64,000 nucleotides of DNA. It comes from Alcanivoracaceae bacterium. GTDB taxonomy: Bacteria > Pseudomonadota > Gammaproteobacteria > Pseudomonadales > Alcanivoracaceae. The stretch covers positions 1-64,000 of the forward strand of contig JAGLCJ010000003.1 in the NCBI GenBank assembly GCA_023146255.1, read 5' to 3'. Numbering within the stretch: the stretch's first letter is position 1; the number at the start of each line of letters is the position of its first letter. The notes under the pieces were generated by a model. The model searched no databases and was not told the DNA's origin. It saw only the letters and a program-made list of their open reading frames with translations. Below are positions 33,058 through 42,211 of this stretch, piece by piece. Made by a program: the position numbers and the translations under genes.

Positions 33058-34164
33058 GTGACTGATACCAGCCCGCTGTTCCGCCCGTTCGAGTGCAAGT
33101 CCCTGCATCTGGCCAACCGGGTCGCCATGGCGCCGATGACCCGTATGCGCTCGCCGAACTACATTCCCAATGACGAGGTGGTGGCCTATTACCGCCGCCG
33201 CGCCGAGGCCGGGGTCGGTCTGCTGATCACTGAAGGCACCACGGTCAATCACAAGGCCGCCAATGGTTACGAGCAGGTACCGGCATTTCATGGTGCGGCG
33301 CTGGATGGCTGGGAAAAGGTAGTGGAAGCGGTGCATGCCGCAGGCGGCAAGATCATCCCGCAGCTCTGGCATGTCGGTTCGGTGCGCCGCCCCGGTATTG
33401 GCCCGGACAAGGACGTGCCCGGTTACAGCCCGTGCGGCATGGTCAAACCCGGCAAGGTGGTGGGCCATGCTATGAGCAAGGACGACATTCAGGACGTGGT
33501 GAAGGCCTTTGCCGATGCTGCCCGCGATGCCAGAGCGCTGGGCTTTGATGGTGTTGAGATCCATGGTGCCCATGGCTACCTGATCGACCAGTTCTTCTGG
33601 GAAGGCACCAACCAGCGTGACGACGAGTACGGCGGCTCGCTGGAAAATCGCAGCCGCTTTGCGGTCGAGATTATCCGCGCAGTGCGTGCGGCGGTGGGCG
33701 AGGATTTCGCCATCGTGCTGCGCTACTCGCAGTGGAAGCAGCAGGATTACAGTGCCCGCCTGGTGCAAACCCCGGAGGAACTGGGCCGTTTTCTGGCGCC
33801 TCTGGTTGAAGCTGGTGTCGATATCTTCCATTGCTCTACCCGCCGCTTCTGGGAGCCGGAGTTCGACGGCTCCGATCTGAATCTGGCCGGCTGGACAAAA
33901 AAACTGACCGGCAAACCGACCATGTCGGTGGGCAGTGTCGGTCTGGATGATGACTTTATCGGTGAGACCGGCATGGCCATGGGCGGTGACGCCGCGCCGG
34001 TCGGCATTGATGAGCTTGTGCGCCGCATGGACGCCGACGAGTTCGACCTGGTCGCTGTTGGCCGCGCCCTGCTGCAGGACCCGCAGTGGCTGGAGAAGAT
34101 CCGCGACGGTCGCAGTGAGGAGCTGACCCCGTTCAACAAGATGTCGCTGGCTAACTACTTCTGA
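33058..34164 (+). CDS. Old yellow enzyme-family NADH:flavin oxidoreductase
   Basis: A 368-residue FMN TIM barrel that reduces activated alkenes such as alpha,beta-unsaturated carbonyls. It starts at a GTG (33058) after a GAGG site. FECKSLHLANRVAMAPMTRM binds FMN; the active-site segment is FDGVEIHGAHGYLIDQFFW, where the usual HGAN is HGAH; and VGRALLQDPQWLEKI closes the barrel. The divergent HxlR regulator and the operator pair suggest induction by electrophiles. Substrate unknown. Confidence 0.9.
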   Translation: MTDTSPLFRPFECKSLHLANRVAMAPMTRMRSPNYIPNDEVVAYYRRRAEAGVGLLITEGTTVNHKAANGYEQVPAFHGAALDGWEKVVEAVHAAGGKIIPQLWHVGSVRRPGIGPDKDVPGYSPCGMVKPGKVVGHAMSKDDIQDVVKAFADAARDARALGFDGVEIHGAHGYLIDQFFWEGTNQRDDEYGGSLENRSRFAVEIIRAVRAAVGEDFAIVLRYSQWKQQDYSARLVQTPEELGRFLAPLVEAGVDIFHCSTRRFWEPEFDGSDLNLAGWTKKLTGKPTMSVGSVGLDDDFIGETGMAMGGDAAPVGIDELVRRMDADEFDLVAVGRALLQDPQWLEKIRDGRSEELTPFNKMSLANYF

Positions 34165-34173
34165 GTTGAAAGT

Positions 34174-34200
34174 GCCGGTTCCCGCTGTTGCGGAGCCGGC
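34174..34200. terminator. Hairpin behind the old yellow enzyme gene
   Basis: GCCGGTTCC (34174-34182) pairs with GGAGCCGGC (34192-34200), with one G-U wobble. It lies 10 bases after the stop at 34164 but lacks a strong T-run, so terminator function is tentative. Confidence 0.4.
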
Positions 34201-34316
34201 TTGCTCTCACGGTCTGGTCGGCGATTTCTCGCCAGACTGGCCGCCTCTCACCGACATACACCCGTTTTCCCTCCGCGCAGGCTCTAGCCTGACTGGTGGA
34301 TGGAAAGATAGCAAAA

Positions 34317-34652
34317 ATGAGATATTCTGCGTGGGAGGTTGTGCTGGTCAGCGATGCTGTTGAGGCAGAAATCCGAACCCTGCCTTTGTCGTTGCAGGCC
34401 CGTTACCTGAGGTCGGCGGATCTGCTGGAGGCATATGGTCCGCAGCAGCTGGGTATGCCGCATGTCAGATCTTTGGGCGGCAAACTCTGGGAGCTACGCA
34501 TGCAAGGGTCGGATGGCATTGCCAGGGCGCTTTGCATATCAGCCAGTCAGCGCCGGATATTGGTCCTGCATGTATTTGTGAAGAAAACACAGAAGACGCC
34601 GCGCTCAGCCATTGAAACCGCGCTGCGTCGTTTGAAGGAGTGGCAGTCATGA
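34317..34652 (+). CDS. HigB-type toxin (RelE/Gp49 superfamily)
   Basis: A 111-residue RelE-like mRNA interferase. The core LQARYLRSADLLEAYGP, MPHVRSLGGKLWELRM and ILVLHVFVKKTQKTPRSAIE is the Gp49/HigB pattern, with the Lys/Arg/His active-site residues in the last block. Start is taken at the ATG 34317; a GTG seven codons upstream is also possible. It overlaps the antitoxin gene by four bases (ATGA), toxin first, as in HigBA systems. Confidence 0.85.
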   Translation: MRYSAWEVVLVSDAVEAEIRTLPLSLQARYLRSADLLEAYGPQQLGMPHVRSLGGKLWELRMQGSDGIARALCISASQRRILVLHVFVKKTQKTPRSAIETALRRLKEWQS

Positions 34653-34924
34653 AGCGTCATGCAGAGCTGAAGCGCGAGATGCTAGGCCGGCCGGAAGTGC
34701 AGGTCGAGTACGATCGGCTGGCGCCGGAGTTCGAGTTGATCGAGTCCCTGTTGCGGGCCCGGATCGGTGCCGGCCTGACTCAGGCTCAGTTGGCGAAGAG
34801 GATGGGGACCAGTCAGTCCGTCATCGCCAGGCTGGAGGGCGGGAATTCTGCGCCGACGCTGTCAACCTTGAGGCGTTACGCCGCCGCCACCGGCACCCGT
34901 TTGCGTGTTTCCCTCGACGCCTGA
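34649..34924 (+). CDS. HigA-type antitoxin (XRE family)
   Basis: A 91-residue DNA-binding antitoxin. The HTH reads GAGLTQAQLAKRMGTSQSVI and ARLEGGNSAPTLSTLRRYAA, a standard XRE fold, with an N-terminal extension that probably covers the toxin. AAGGAG precedes the ATG at 34649. It should repress the toxin-antitoxin operon as a complex. The module lies at the end of the rpe-trpE accessory block. Confidence 0.87.
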   Translation: MKRHAELKREMLGRPEVQVEYDRLAPEFELIESLLRARIGAGLTQAQLAKRMGTSQSVIARLEGGNSAPTLSTLRRYAAATGTRLRVSLDA

Positions 34925-35131
34925 GCGGCGAACTAGCCGCTCACCGCCATTGTCGCTACAATCGACCCCGATTCTTTCCCGATTATCAGGATGCTTCGGT
35001 GGCTTATTCTCCGGTTGCGTTAATCTGCCTGGCTTTCGTCCCCGCCCGTTGGCGATGGTGATGTGACCTGCCGTGCCTGTCGGCCGGCCCCTTGTGTTCA
35101 TCATCCAGAGCAGAAAACCGGGAAACCCGTT

Positions 35132-36631
35132 ATGTCATCCAGACACGCCGCTCCGCTTAGCGCGGAACAAATGCAGACTTACCTTGATGCCGGCTTCAAC
35201 CGCGTGCCCGTGGTGCGTGAAGTGCTGGCCGATCTTGATACCCCGCTGTCGGCCTATCGCAAACTGGCCGCCGCCCCCTATACCTATCTGTTCGAATCCG
35301 TGCAGGGCGGCGAGCGCTGGGGCCGTTACTCGATGATTGGCCTGCCGGCCACGGAAGTGATCCGGGTCTACGGCGAGCGCATCGAGATCAGTGGCGAACA
35401 TGGCAATCGGGTAGAGCAGGGCGATCCGATTGCCTTTATCGAAAACTACCGCCAGCAGTTTCGTGCCCCGGAAGTGGAAGGCCTGCCCCGCTTTAATGGC
35501 GGTCTGGTCGGCTATTTCGGTTACGACAGCGTGCGTTATTTTGAGCCGCGGCTTGGCCCGGCGCGCGGCAAGGACACCATCGGTGCGCCGGACATTCTGT
35601 TGATGCGCTCCGAAGAAATTGTCGTGTTCGATAATCTGCGTGGCAGCCTGTTCCTGCTGGTGCTGGTCGACCCGAATCAACCCGGCGTGCTGGCCCAGGC
35701 CGCCGCCCGGCTTGATGCGCTGGAAGAAAAGCTGCGCGCGCCGCTGGCCGAGCCGGAGCCGCACCGTGCGGCGCCGCTGTCAGAAAAGGAATTCGTTTCC
35801 GAGTATCCGGAGGACGACTTCAAGGCCGGAGTCGAGCGCATTCGTGAGTACACTCTGGCCGGCGATATCATGCAGGTGGTGCCGTCCCAGCGCATGTCTG
35901 TGCCGTTCGCGGCGTCGCCGCTGGATCTGTATCGGGCGCTGCGTTATCTGAACCCGTCGCCGTACATGTTCTATCTGGATCTGGACGATTTCCATATCGC
36001 CGGTTCATCGCCGGAGATTCTCACTCGGGTCGAACACGGCATGGTTACCGTGCGACCGATTGCCGGCACCCGTCGCCGTGGCCGCAGTGCTGAGGAAGAT
36101 CTGGCGCTGGAACAGGAGTTGCTGGCAGATCCGAAGGAAATCGCTGAACACCTGATGCTGATTGATCTTGGTCGTAACGATGTTGGCCGCATTGCCGAGC
36201 CGGGCAGTGTCCGGGTGACTGAGAACATGAAAGTGGAGCGTTACTCCCACGTCATGCATATCGTTTCCAATGTTGAAGGCAAGTTGAAAAAAGGCTTCGG
36301 TCCCCTAGAGGTGCTGAAGGCGACTTTTCCGGCCGGCACCTTGAGTGGCGCGCCAAAAATCCGTGCCATGGAAATCATTGATGAGCTCGAACCGGTCAAG
36401 CGCGGTGTTTATGGCGGCGCGGTGGGCTATATCGGTTTTAATGGTGAAATGGATACGGCGATTGCCATCCGTACCGCAGTGATCCGTGATGGCCGTTTGT
36501 ATGTGCAGGCCGGGGCCGGCGTGGTGGCCGACTCTGTCCCGGCACTGGAGTGGAAAGAAACCATGAACAAGGCGCGGGCCATCTTTACCGCCGTCAATAT
36601 GGTGCTGTCCGGTCTGGAGGTGCGCTCATGA
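35132..36631 (+). CDS. trpE: Anthranilate synthase component I TrpE
   Basis: Converts chorismate to anthranilate using ammonia from TrpG. The 499-residue protein has the feedback-site region YLFESVQGGERWGRYSMIG near residue 50 and the chorismate-binding core: MQVVPSQRMSV, PSPYMFYLDL, PIAGTRRRGRSAEED, LIDLGRNDVGRI and GTLSGAPKIRAMEII. I take the ATG at 35132. No clear leader peptide with Trp codons or attenuator hairpin is visible in the 207 bases upstream, so attenuation of the enteric type is not supported. It overlaps trpG by four bases. Confidence 0.96.
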   Translation: MSSRHAAPLSAEQMQTYLDAGFNRVPVVREVLADLDTPLSAYRKLAAAPYTYLFESVQGGERWGRYSMIGLPATEVIRVYGERIEISGEHGNRVEQGDPIAFIENYRQQFRAPEVEGLPRFNGGLVGYFGYDSVRYFEPRLGPARGKDTIGAPDILLMRSEEIVVFDNLRGSLFLLVLVDPNQPGVLAQAAARLDALEEKLRAPLAEPEPHRAAPLSEKEFVSEYPEDDFKAGVERIREYTLAGDIMQVVPSQRMSVPFAASPLDLYRALRYLNPSPYMFYLDLDDFHIAGSSPEILTRVEHGMVTVRPIAGTRRRGRSAEEDLALEQELLADPKEIAEHLMLIDLGRNDVGRIAEPGSVRVTENMKVERYSHVMHIVSNVEGKLKKGFGPLEVLKATFPAGTLSGAPKIRAMEIIDELEPVKRGVYGGAVGYIGFNGEMDTAIAIRTAVIRDGRLYVQAGAGVVADSVPALEWKETMNKARAIFTAVNMVLSGLEVRS

Positions 36632-37218
36632 TTCGCGTGCTGATGATCGATAACTACGACAGCTTCACTTACAACATCGTCCAGTACTTGCAGGAGCTGG
36701 GAGCTGAAGTGATCGTCAAGCGCAACGACGAGCTGTCGCTGGACGATATTGCTGCGTTGAACGCTGACCGCCTGGTGATTTCGCCGGGGCCCTGTACGCC
36801 GAATGAGGCGGGCATTTCCATGGCGGCCATCGAACACTTTGCCGGCAAGTTACCAGTTCTCGGCGTTTGCCTTGGCCATCAGAGCATGGGACAGGTATTC
36901 GGCGGCAAGGTGGTGCGCGCCCGTCAGGTTATGCATGGCAAGACCTCGCCGATTTATCACAATGGCAAGGGCGTGTTCCATGGTTTGCCGTCACCGTTTA
37001 CGGCAACACGCTATCACTCGCTGGTGGTGGAAAAGGACAGTCTGCCGGACTGCTTCGAGATCACCGCCTGGACCCAGCATGATGATGGCAGCGTCGATGA
37101 GATTATGGGGCTGCGCCATAAGACTCTGGATGTTGAAGGCGTCCAGTTCCACCCCGAGTCGATTCTGACCGAGCATGGTCATGCCATGCTGAATAACTTC
37201 CTGCAGGGAGAGCGCTGA
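36628..37218 (+). CDS. trpG: Anthranilate synthase component II TrpG
   Basis: Class I glutamine amidotransferase that supplies ammonia to TrpE. The 196-residue protein begins MIRVLMIDNYDSFTYNIVQY; the nucleophile Cys lies in LGVCLGHQSMGQ and the His-Glu pair in GVQFHPESILTEHG. It starts in the trpE stop (ATGA) and shares one base with the trpD start. Confidence 0.96.
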   Translation: MIRVLMIDNYDSFTYNIVQYLQELGAEVIVKRNDELSLDDIAALNADRLVISPGPCTPNEAGISMAAIEHFAGKLPVLGVCLGHQSMGQVFGGKVVRARQVMHGKTSPIYHNGKGVFHGLPSPFTATRYHSLVVEKDSLPDCFEITAWTQHDDGSVDEIMGLRHKTLDVEGVQFHPESILTEHGHAMLNNFLQGER

Positions 37219-38270
37219 TGGATATCCGCGAAGCACTGGGCCGGGTGGTCGAGAATCTTGATCTGACGCTGGAAGAAATGCGTGAAGTGATGCGCCAGAT
37301 CATGACTGGCGCGGCCACCGATGCACAGATCGGCGCGTTCCTGATGGGCATGCGCATGAAAAGTGAATCCATCGACGAGATCACCGGCGCGGTGCAGGTG
37401 ATGCGCGAGTTGATGACACCGGTGAAAGTGGGCGAGCTGCCCTATCTGGTCGACATTGTTGGTACCGGCGGCGATGGCGCCAATCTGTTTAACATTTCCA
37501 GTGCCTCGGCATTTGTTGCCGCGGCCGCCGGCTGTCATGTGGCCAAGCATGGCGGTCGCTCGGTCAGCTCAAAAAGCGGCGCCGCCGATGTGCTGGAGGC
37601 GGCCGGTGTGCGGCTCGACCTGACGCCGGAGCAGACTGCGCGCTGTGTGCGAGAGGTCGGCGTCGGTTTCATGTTTGCGCCCAACCACCACAGTGCCATG
37701 AAGTATGCGATTGGCCCGCGCCGTGAACTGGGTCTGCGCACTATCTTCAATATTCTCGGCCCGATGACCAATCCGGCCGGGGTAAAGCGGCAAGTGGTCG
37801 GGGTGTTTTCGTCGCGGCTGTGCCGGCCGATTGCCGAGGTGCTCGGGCGGCTTGGTGGTGAGCACATCATGGTGGTGCATGGTATGGATGGGCTTGATGA
37901 ATTCAGCATCGCTGCCCGCACCCATGTGGCCGAGTGGCGCAATGGCGAGCTGAAGGAATATGACGTCACCCCGGAGGATGTGGGTTTGACTTCTGCCTCG
38001 CTGGTTGGCCTGAGCGTTGCCGATGCGGCGGAATCGCTGGCACTGATTCGTGATGCCTTTGGCAAACGCAGTACAGACGCGGCGAAAAAGGCCGCCGATG
38101 TGATCTCGATGAACGCCGGTGCGGCCATCTATGTGGCCGGCGTTGCCAGCTCACTGAAAGACGGTGTGCGTATGGCGGAAGATCTGGTGCATAACGGCGA
38201 GGCCCGCGAACGGATGAGCCAGTTGCGCGACTTCACCGCGTTGCTGAAACAGCAGGAAGATATTCAGTGA
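37218..38270 (+). CDS. trpD: Anthranilate phosphoribosyltransferase TrpD
   Basis: Joins PRPP and anthranilate. The 350-residue protein shows the PRPP-binding VDIVGTGGDGANLFNISSA, AKHGGRSVSSKSGAADVLEA and the anthranilate region FMFAPNHHSAMKYAIGPRRE. It is separate from trpG, not fused. Its stop overlaps the trpC start by four bases. Confidence 0.96.
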   Translation: MDIREALGRVVENLDLTLEEMREVMRQIMTGAATDAQIGAFLMGMRMKSESIDEITGAVQVMRELMTPVKVGELPYLVDIVGTGGDGANLFNISSASAFVAAAAGCHVAKHGGRSVSSKSGAADVLEAAGVRLDLTPEQTARCVREVGVGFMFAPNHHSAMKYAIGPRRELGLRTIFNILGPMTNPAGVKRQVVGVFSSRLCRPIAEVLGRLGGEHIMVVHGMDGLDEFSIAARTHVAEWRNGELKEYDVTPEDVGLTSASLVGLSVADAAESLALIRDAFGKRSTDAAKKAADVISMNAGAAIYVAGVASSLKDGVRMAEDLVHNGEARERMSQLRDFTALLKQQEDIQ

Positions 38271-39067
38271 AAATGACTGGCACCGTGCTGGACCGTATTC
38301 TGCTGCGCAAGCAGGAAGAAGTGGCCGAGCGACTGAAGGCAAAATCGTTGGCGCAGGTGCAGCAGGAGGCCCGTGCCCAGACGCCGGCTCGCGGCTTTAT
38401 CCGCGCGCTGCAACAGAAGCTGGAACGGAATCTGCCGGCGGTAATTGCCGAGGTCAAGAAGGCTTCGCCATCGAAAGGCGTGATTCGCGAACACTTTGTT
38501 CCCGCCGAGATTGCAGTCAGTTATGAAGAAGGCGGCGCTGCCTGCCTGTCGGTGCTGACCGATCACGATTTTTTTCAGGGTCATGAAGACTACCTGCAAC
38601 AGGCGCGCGCCGCCTGTTCGTTGCCGGTGCTACGCAAGGATTTCACCATCGACCCGTATCAGGTCTGGGAAGCTCGGGCCATCGGCGCCGACTGTATTTT
38701 GCTGATTGTCGCGGCACTGGAAGATGACACCATGGCGGAGCTGTATGCCACCGCCAATGAGGCCGGCCTTGATACCCTGGTCGAGGTGCACACCGGAGAA
38801 GAACTGGACCGTGCCCTGAAACTCGGTGCGCCACTGATTGGCATCAATAACCGCGATCTGCACACCTTCGAGCTGTCGCTGGAGAATACCTTCAAGCTGC
38901 TTGATCGAGTTCCCGATGATCGATTGCTGGTTACCGAAAGCGGCATTCTCTCCCCGGCAGATGTGGCCGCCATGCGCGCCCGTCAGGTCAACACCTTTCT
39001 GGTTGGCGAAGCCTTTATGCGTGCCGATGACCCGGGTGCCGAGCTGCAAAGATTGTTTTCCCTGTAG
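38267..39067 (+). CDS. trpC: Indole-3-glycerol phosphate synthase TrpC
   Basis: Closes the indole ring from CdRP. The 266-residue TIM barrel has PAVIAEVKKASPSKGVIREH, LPVLRKDFTIDPYQVWEARA, GADCILLIVAAL and IGINNRDLHTFELSL, with the catalytic Lys and Glu residues. A GTG start at 38267 overlaps trpD and is properly spaced from AGGA; the ATG two codons later is an alternative. There is no TrpF fusion, and trpF, trpB and trpA are elsewhere. Confidence 0.95.
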   Translation: MKMTGTVLDRILLRKQEEVAERLKAKSLAQVQQEARAQTPARGFIRALQQKLERNLPAVIAEVKKASPSKGVIREHFVPAEIAVSYEEGGAACLSVLTDHDFFQGHEDYLQQARAACSLPVLRKDFTIDPYQVWEARAIGADCILLIVAALEDDTMAELYATANEAGLDTLVEVHTGEELDRALKLGAPLIGINNRDLHTFELSLENTFKLLDRVPDDRLLVTESGILSPADVAAMRARQVNTFLVGEAFMRADDPGAELQRLFSL

Positions 39068-39108
39068 CAGCACTGTCATTTCACAAGTCTGAGACTGGCC
39101 GGATTTTT

Positions 39109-39873
39109 ATGGTGACAGCGAGCTCCCCGGTTCTGGTATTTGATTCCGGTGTTGGTGGCCTCAGCGTTGCCGCGGAAATCCGTCGCCGTCTGCCGGGTCT
39201 GCCGCTGCATTATCTGATGGACAGAGCCGGCTTTCCCTATGGCAACAAGGACGATGCCACGCTGATCGAGCGCGTGCTTAAGGTGTGTGGCGACGCCGTT
39301 GTGCAGCAGCAGCCACGCATGCTGGTGGTGGCCTGCAATACTGCCAGTACACTGGTGCTGCCGGCGTTGCGGGCGGCGCTGGATATTCCGGTGATCGGCG
39401 TGGTGCCGGCGTTGAAGGTGGCCGCGCAGGCAAGTCCCGGTGGCAACATCGGTTTGCTGGCCACGCCCGCCACGGTTAATCGGTCCTATACCGACAATCT
39501 GGTTCACGAGTTCGCCGCAGGCTGTCATGTACGCCGGATGGGAAGCACGGAGCTGGTGCAGTGGGCTGAGGACTGGGTTGGTCTCGGTCGTGAACCGGCT
39601 GCCCTGTTTGAACATCTTGATGGCTGGCTGATGCGACCTGATCCGGTCAGCCAAGTGGTGCTGGGCTGCACGCACTTTCCTTTGCTTCGTCCCATGCTGG
39701 AGCGGTTGTGGCCGACGGTTATCTGGGTCGATTCCGGCGAGGCGATTGCCCGTCGTGTCGAGCAGCTGCTTGGCAACGAGATTGCGGTGAAGGGCAATAC
39801 GGCGGTAACGCTTTGCTGGACCGGTGAGCAACCACCCGGTGAAGGTGTGCGGCGTTACGTTGCCGCGCTGTAG
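39109..39873 (+). CDS. murI: Glutamate racemase MurI
   Basis: Makes D-glutamate for peptidoglycan. The 254-residue protein has the two active-site cysteines in VVACNTASTLVLPALR and VVLGCTHFPLLRP, and the N-terminal VLVFDSGVGGLSVAAEIRRR. It follows trpC by 41 bases; whether it shares the trp transcript is unclear. Confidence 0.95.
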   Translation: MVTASSPVLVFDSGVGGLSVAAEIRRRLPGLPLHYLMDRAGFPYGNKDDATLIERVLKVCGDAVVQQQPRMLVVACNTASTLVLPALRAALDIPVIGVVPALKVAAQASPGGNIGLLATPATVNRSYTDNLVHEFAAGCHVRRMGSTELVQWAEDWVGLGREPAALFEHLDGWLMRPDPVSQVVLGCTHFPLLRPMLERLWPTVIWVDSGEAIARRVEQLLGNEIAVKGNTAVTLCWTGEQPPGEGVRRYVAAL

Positions 39874-39895
39874 CGGCGGAAACTAAAGCGGCAGT

Positions 39896-40495
39896 TCAGG
39901 CCGGTGGCCGTGTGCCGGCAATGGCGGGCCGTTTTTCCATGTCGAGCAGATAAGTCGACAGCGGCGGGTAATCAGCCAGCGGTACATCCGCGCTCAGGCG
40001 AAGCTGAACGTAGCCCAGTGCCGATGCCAGCGCGATATCCGCCAGCGAAAATGAGCCGTTGCAGGTTTCCCCGGCAAGCAATCGCTGTGCTTCGCCGAGG
40101 CCTGCGCGCACTTTGCCCAGCTGACGGGCAATCCAGTCCTGACTCTGTAGCGCGGCATCACGGCGCCGTTCGATAAACACCGCTGCTGCCGCATCACTGA
40201 TGCCATCGGCCAGTGCTTCCCAGCGCAAAACCTGAATGCGAGCTTCACTCTCTGCGGGAATCAGTGCCGGCGAGGAGAGACTGTCCAGATACTGGGCGAT
40301 GACGCGGGAATCAAACAGCGTCGAGCCATCGTCCCGTACCAGTACCGGAATCTTGCCGAGGGGATTGAATTGCGGCGTCACCGTATCCGCGTTCCATGGC
40401 ACGTCTTCGACGATTTCGCAGGCAATGTTCTTTTCCTGCAGCAGAACGCGGATCTTGCGGCCGAACGGGCTGGTCAGGGAGGTGATCAGTTTCAA
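39896..40495 (-). CDS. Glutathione S-transferase-like protein (YibF type)
   Basis: A 199-residue GST. The thioredoxin-fold N-terminus reads LITSLTSPFGRKIRVLLQEK, with the Ser-Pro-Phe active-site neighbourhood, and FNPLGKIPVLVRDDG supplies the cis-Pro. DSRVIAQYLD binds the glutathione gamma-glutamyl group. The C-terminal helical domain includes FSLADIALASALGY. It starts immediately after the crp stop with no gap. Substrate unknown. Confidence 0.88.
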   Translation of the reverse strand: MKLITSLTSPFGRKIRVLLQEKNIACEIVEDVPWNADTVTPQFNPLGKIPVLVRDDGSTLFDSRVIAQYLDSLSSPALIPAESEARIQVLRWEALADGISDAAAAVFIERRRDAALQSQDWIARQLGKVRAGLGEAQRLLAGETCNGSFSLADIALASALGYVQLRLSADVPLADYPPLSTYLLDMEKRPAIAGTRPPA

Positions 40496-41125
40496 TCAGC
40501 GTGTCCCGTACACCACCATGGTCTTGCCCTTCACCGAGACCAGACCCTGATCTTCCAGGTTCTTCAGTACCCGGCCAACCATTTCCCGGGAGCAGCCAAC
40601 GATGCGGCCGATTTCCTGGCGGGTGACCTTGATCTGCATGCCATCCGGGTGGGTCATGGCATCGGGCTGCTTGCACAGCTCCAGCAGGGTGCCGGCAACG
40701 CGGCCGGTGACGTCGAGGAAGGCGAGGTCGCCGACCTTGCGGGTGGTGGCGCGCAGGCGGCCGGCGATCTGGGCAGAGACGGTAAACAGGATCTCGGCGT
40801 CTTCCCGGGCCAGCTGGCGGAACTTGGCGTAGCTGACCTCGGCCACTTCACACTCGGTCTTGGCCTTGACCCAGGCGGAGCGGGAGGCCTCTTCGAACAG
40901 GCCCATTTCACCGAAGAAATCGCCCTCATTGAGGTAGGCCATGATCATCTCGCGGCCATCGTCGTCCTCGATCATGACGGTGACCGAGCCCTTGAGAATG
41001 TAGTAGAGCGCGTCGGATTCATCGCCGGCATAGATGATGGTGCTCTTCGCCGGGTATTTGCGGCGATGGCAGTGGGCCAGGAAGTGGTCCAGATTCGGAA
41101 TGATCTTGTTGACGATCTCGGTCAT
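40496..41125 (-). CDS. crp: cAMP receptor protein, Crp/Vfr
   Basis: Global cAMP-responsive regulator, 209 residues like the enteric protein. The cyclic-nucleotide pocket shows GDFFGEMGLFEEASRSAWVK, with the Arg/Ser that bind cAMP phosphate, and AKTECEVAEVSY. The recognition helix VTRQEIGRIVGCSREMVGRV is nearly identical to Crp. The ATG at 41125 (MTEIVNKII) is chosen; an open frame to 41206 is non-conserved. It is divergent from the yhfA-like gene, as in enterics. Confidence 0.94.
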   Translation of the reverse strand: MTEIVNKIIPNLDHFLAHCHRRKYPAKSTIIYAGDESDALYYILKGSVTVMIEDDDGREMIMAYLNEGDFFGEMGLFEEASRSAWVKAKTECEVAEVSYAKFRQLAREDAEILFTVSAQIAGRLRATTRKVGDLAFLDVTGRVAGTLLELCKQPDAMTHPDGMQIKVTRQEIGRIVGCSREMVGRVLKNLEDQGLVSVKGKTMVVYGTR

Positions 41126-41312
41126 GGGGGTCCGATGCAGCTTCACAGTGGTGACAATGGGCCGAGTTTGCCCGTTTTCACCCCCCCTGCCAAGGGAGCG
41201 CATCACACCTTATTCCTAGTGGCAGCGTCGGATTCACAGCTTGTCTGCACAGACTGGGTGCAACGGCAGGGTTGTGTTAATCTGCGCGCCCTTCGGCATA
41301 TCGAGGTGGCTG

Positions 41313-41741
41313 ATGAAGGCTGTAGTCCGCTGGCAGGGTGAGGTGAGTTTCGAGGCCGAGTCCGAAACCGGTCACAAGGTCCTGATGGATGGGCCGCCGG
41401 ACCACGGTGGCCGCAACCGCGGCGCCCGGCCGATGGAGATGATCCTGATGGGCGTTGGTGGCTGTGCCTCCTTTGATGTGGTGCATATCCTGAAGAAGTC
41501 CCGTCAGGACGTTACTGATTGCCGTTGCGAGATGGACGCCGAGCGGGCTCAGGACGAGGTGCCGGCGGTGTTTACCCGTATCCATATGCATTTCGTGGTA
41601 CGTGGCCGCAATCTGAAAGAAGCTCAGGTGAAGCGGGCAGTGGAGCTGTCTGCCGAGAAGTACTGTTCCGGCTCGATCATGCTGGCCCGCGCCGGTGTGG
41701 TGATTGAGCACAGTTTCAGTGTGGAGCAGGAAGATGTCTGA
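41313..41741 (+). CDS. OsmC-family protein, YhfA-like
   Basis: A 142-residue OsmC/Ohr-fold protein. The two redox cysteines expected in the family are present in MGVGGCASFDVVHIL and EKYCSGSIMLARAG. It resembles the YhfA branch, and yhfA lies beside crp in enterics, a shared neighbourhood that supports the assignment. GAGG precedes the ATG at 41313. It overlaps the VOC gene by eight bases. Probably reduces organic peroxides, unproven. Confidence 0.87.
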   Translation: MKAVVRWQGEVSFEAESETGHKVLMDGPPDHGGRNRGARPMEMILMGVGGCASFDVVHILKKSRQDVTDCRCEMDAERAQDEVPAVFTRIHMHFVVRGRNLKEAQVKRAVELSAEKYCSGSIMLARAGVVIEHSFSVEQEDV

Positions 41742-42156
41742 GCGGCCGAAGCATGCCGGGCTGCGCCATGTGGCGCTGTTCTGCCGTGATTACGAGGCCA
41801 GCGAACGGTTTTATGTCGATCTGATGGCTATGCAGGTCGAGTGGCGCCCGGATGAGGACAATGTCTACCTCAGCTCCGGCGCCGATAATCTGGCCCTGCA
41901 TCGCTGGAAGGACGCGGACTTTGCGCCGTCCCAGCGACTGGACCATATCGGCTTTATTGTGGATCAGCCGGCGGACGTGGATCAGTGGTTCACGTTTCTG
42001 AAAGATGCTGGCATCAGGATGAAGTCGGAGCCGCGTACGCACAGGGATGGCGCGCGCAGCTTCTATTGTCTGGATCCGGAGGGTGTGGTGGTGCAAATCA
42101 TCTATCACCCCCCGATCTCCGGTGGTCGCTTTGTCCGTGAACCGGCAGGTGGCTGA
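41734..42156 (+). CDS. VOC-superfamily (glyoxalase/dioxygenase) protein
   Basis: A 140-residue vicinal-oxygen-chelate protein: GLRHVALFCRDYEASERFYV is the first beta-alpha-beta-beta-beta unit with a metal-ligand His, RLDHIGFIVDQPADVDQWF the second, and SFYCLDPEGVVVQIIYHPP the C-terminal Glu-containing strand. Such folds give glyoxalase I, fosfomycin resistance or ring-cleavage activities; the role here cannot be read from sequence. The ATG at 41734 lies inside the end of the OsmC-family gene. Confidence 0.82.
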   Translation: MSERPKHAGLRHVALFCRDYEASERFYVDLMAMQVEWRPDEDNVYLSSGADNLALHRWKDADFAPSQRLDHIGFIVDQPADVDQWFTFLKDAGIRMKSEPRTHRDGARSFYCLDPEGVVVQIIYHPPISGGRFVREPAGG

Positions 42157-42211
42157 TATCCATGGGGTGCCGTTGATGGCACTCCGGTCTGGCGAGTAGA
42201 GAAGGAAAACA

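Noticed and set aside
34925..35131. Possible trp attenuator or leader peptide before trpE
   Set aside because: No short frame with consecutive Trp codons and no alternative-hairpin/T-run structure found; only a small GCGGC/GCCGC stem is seen.
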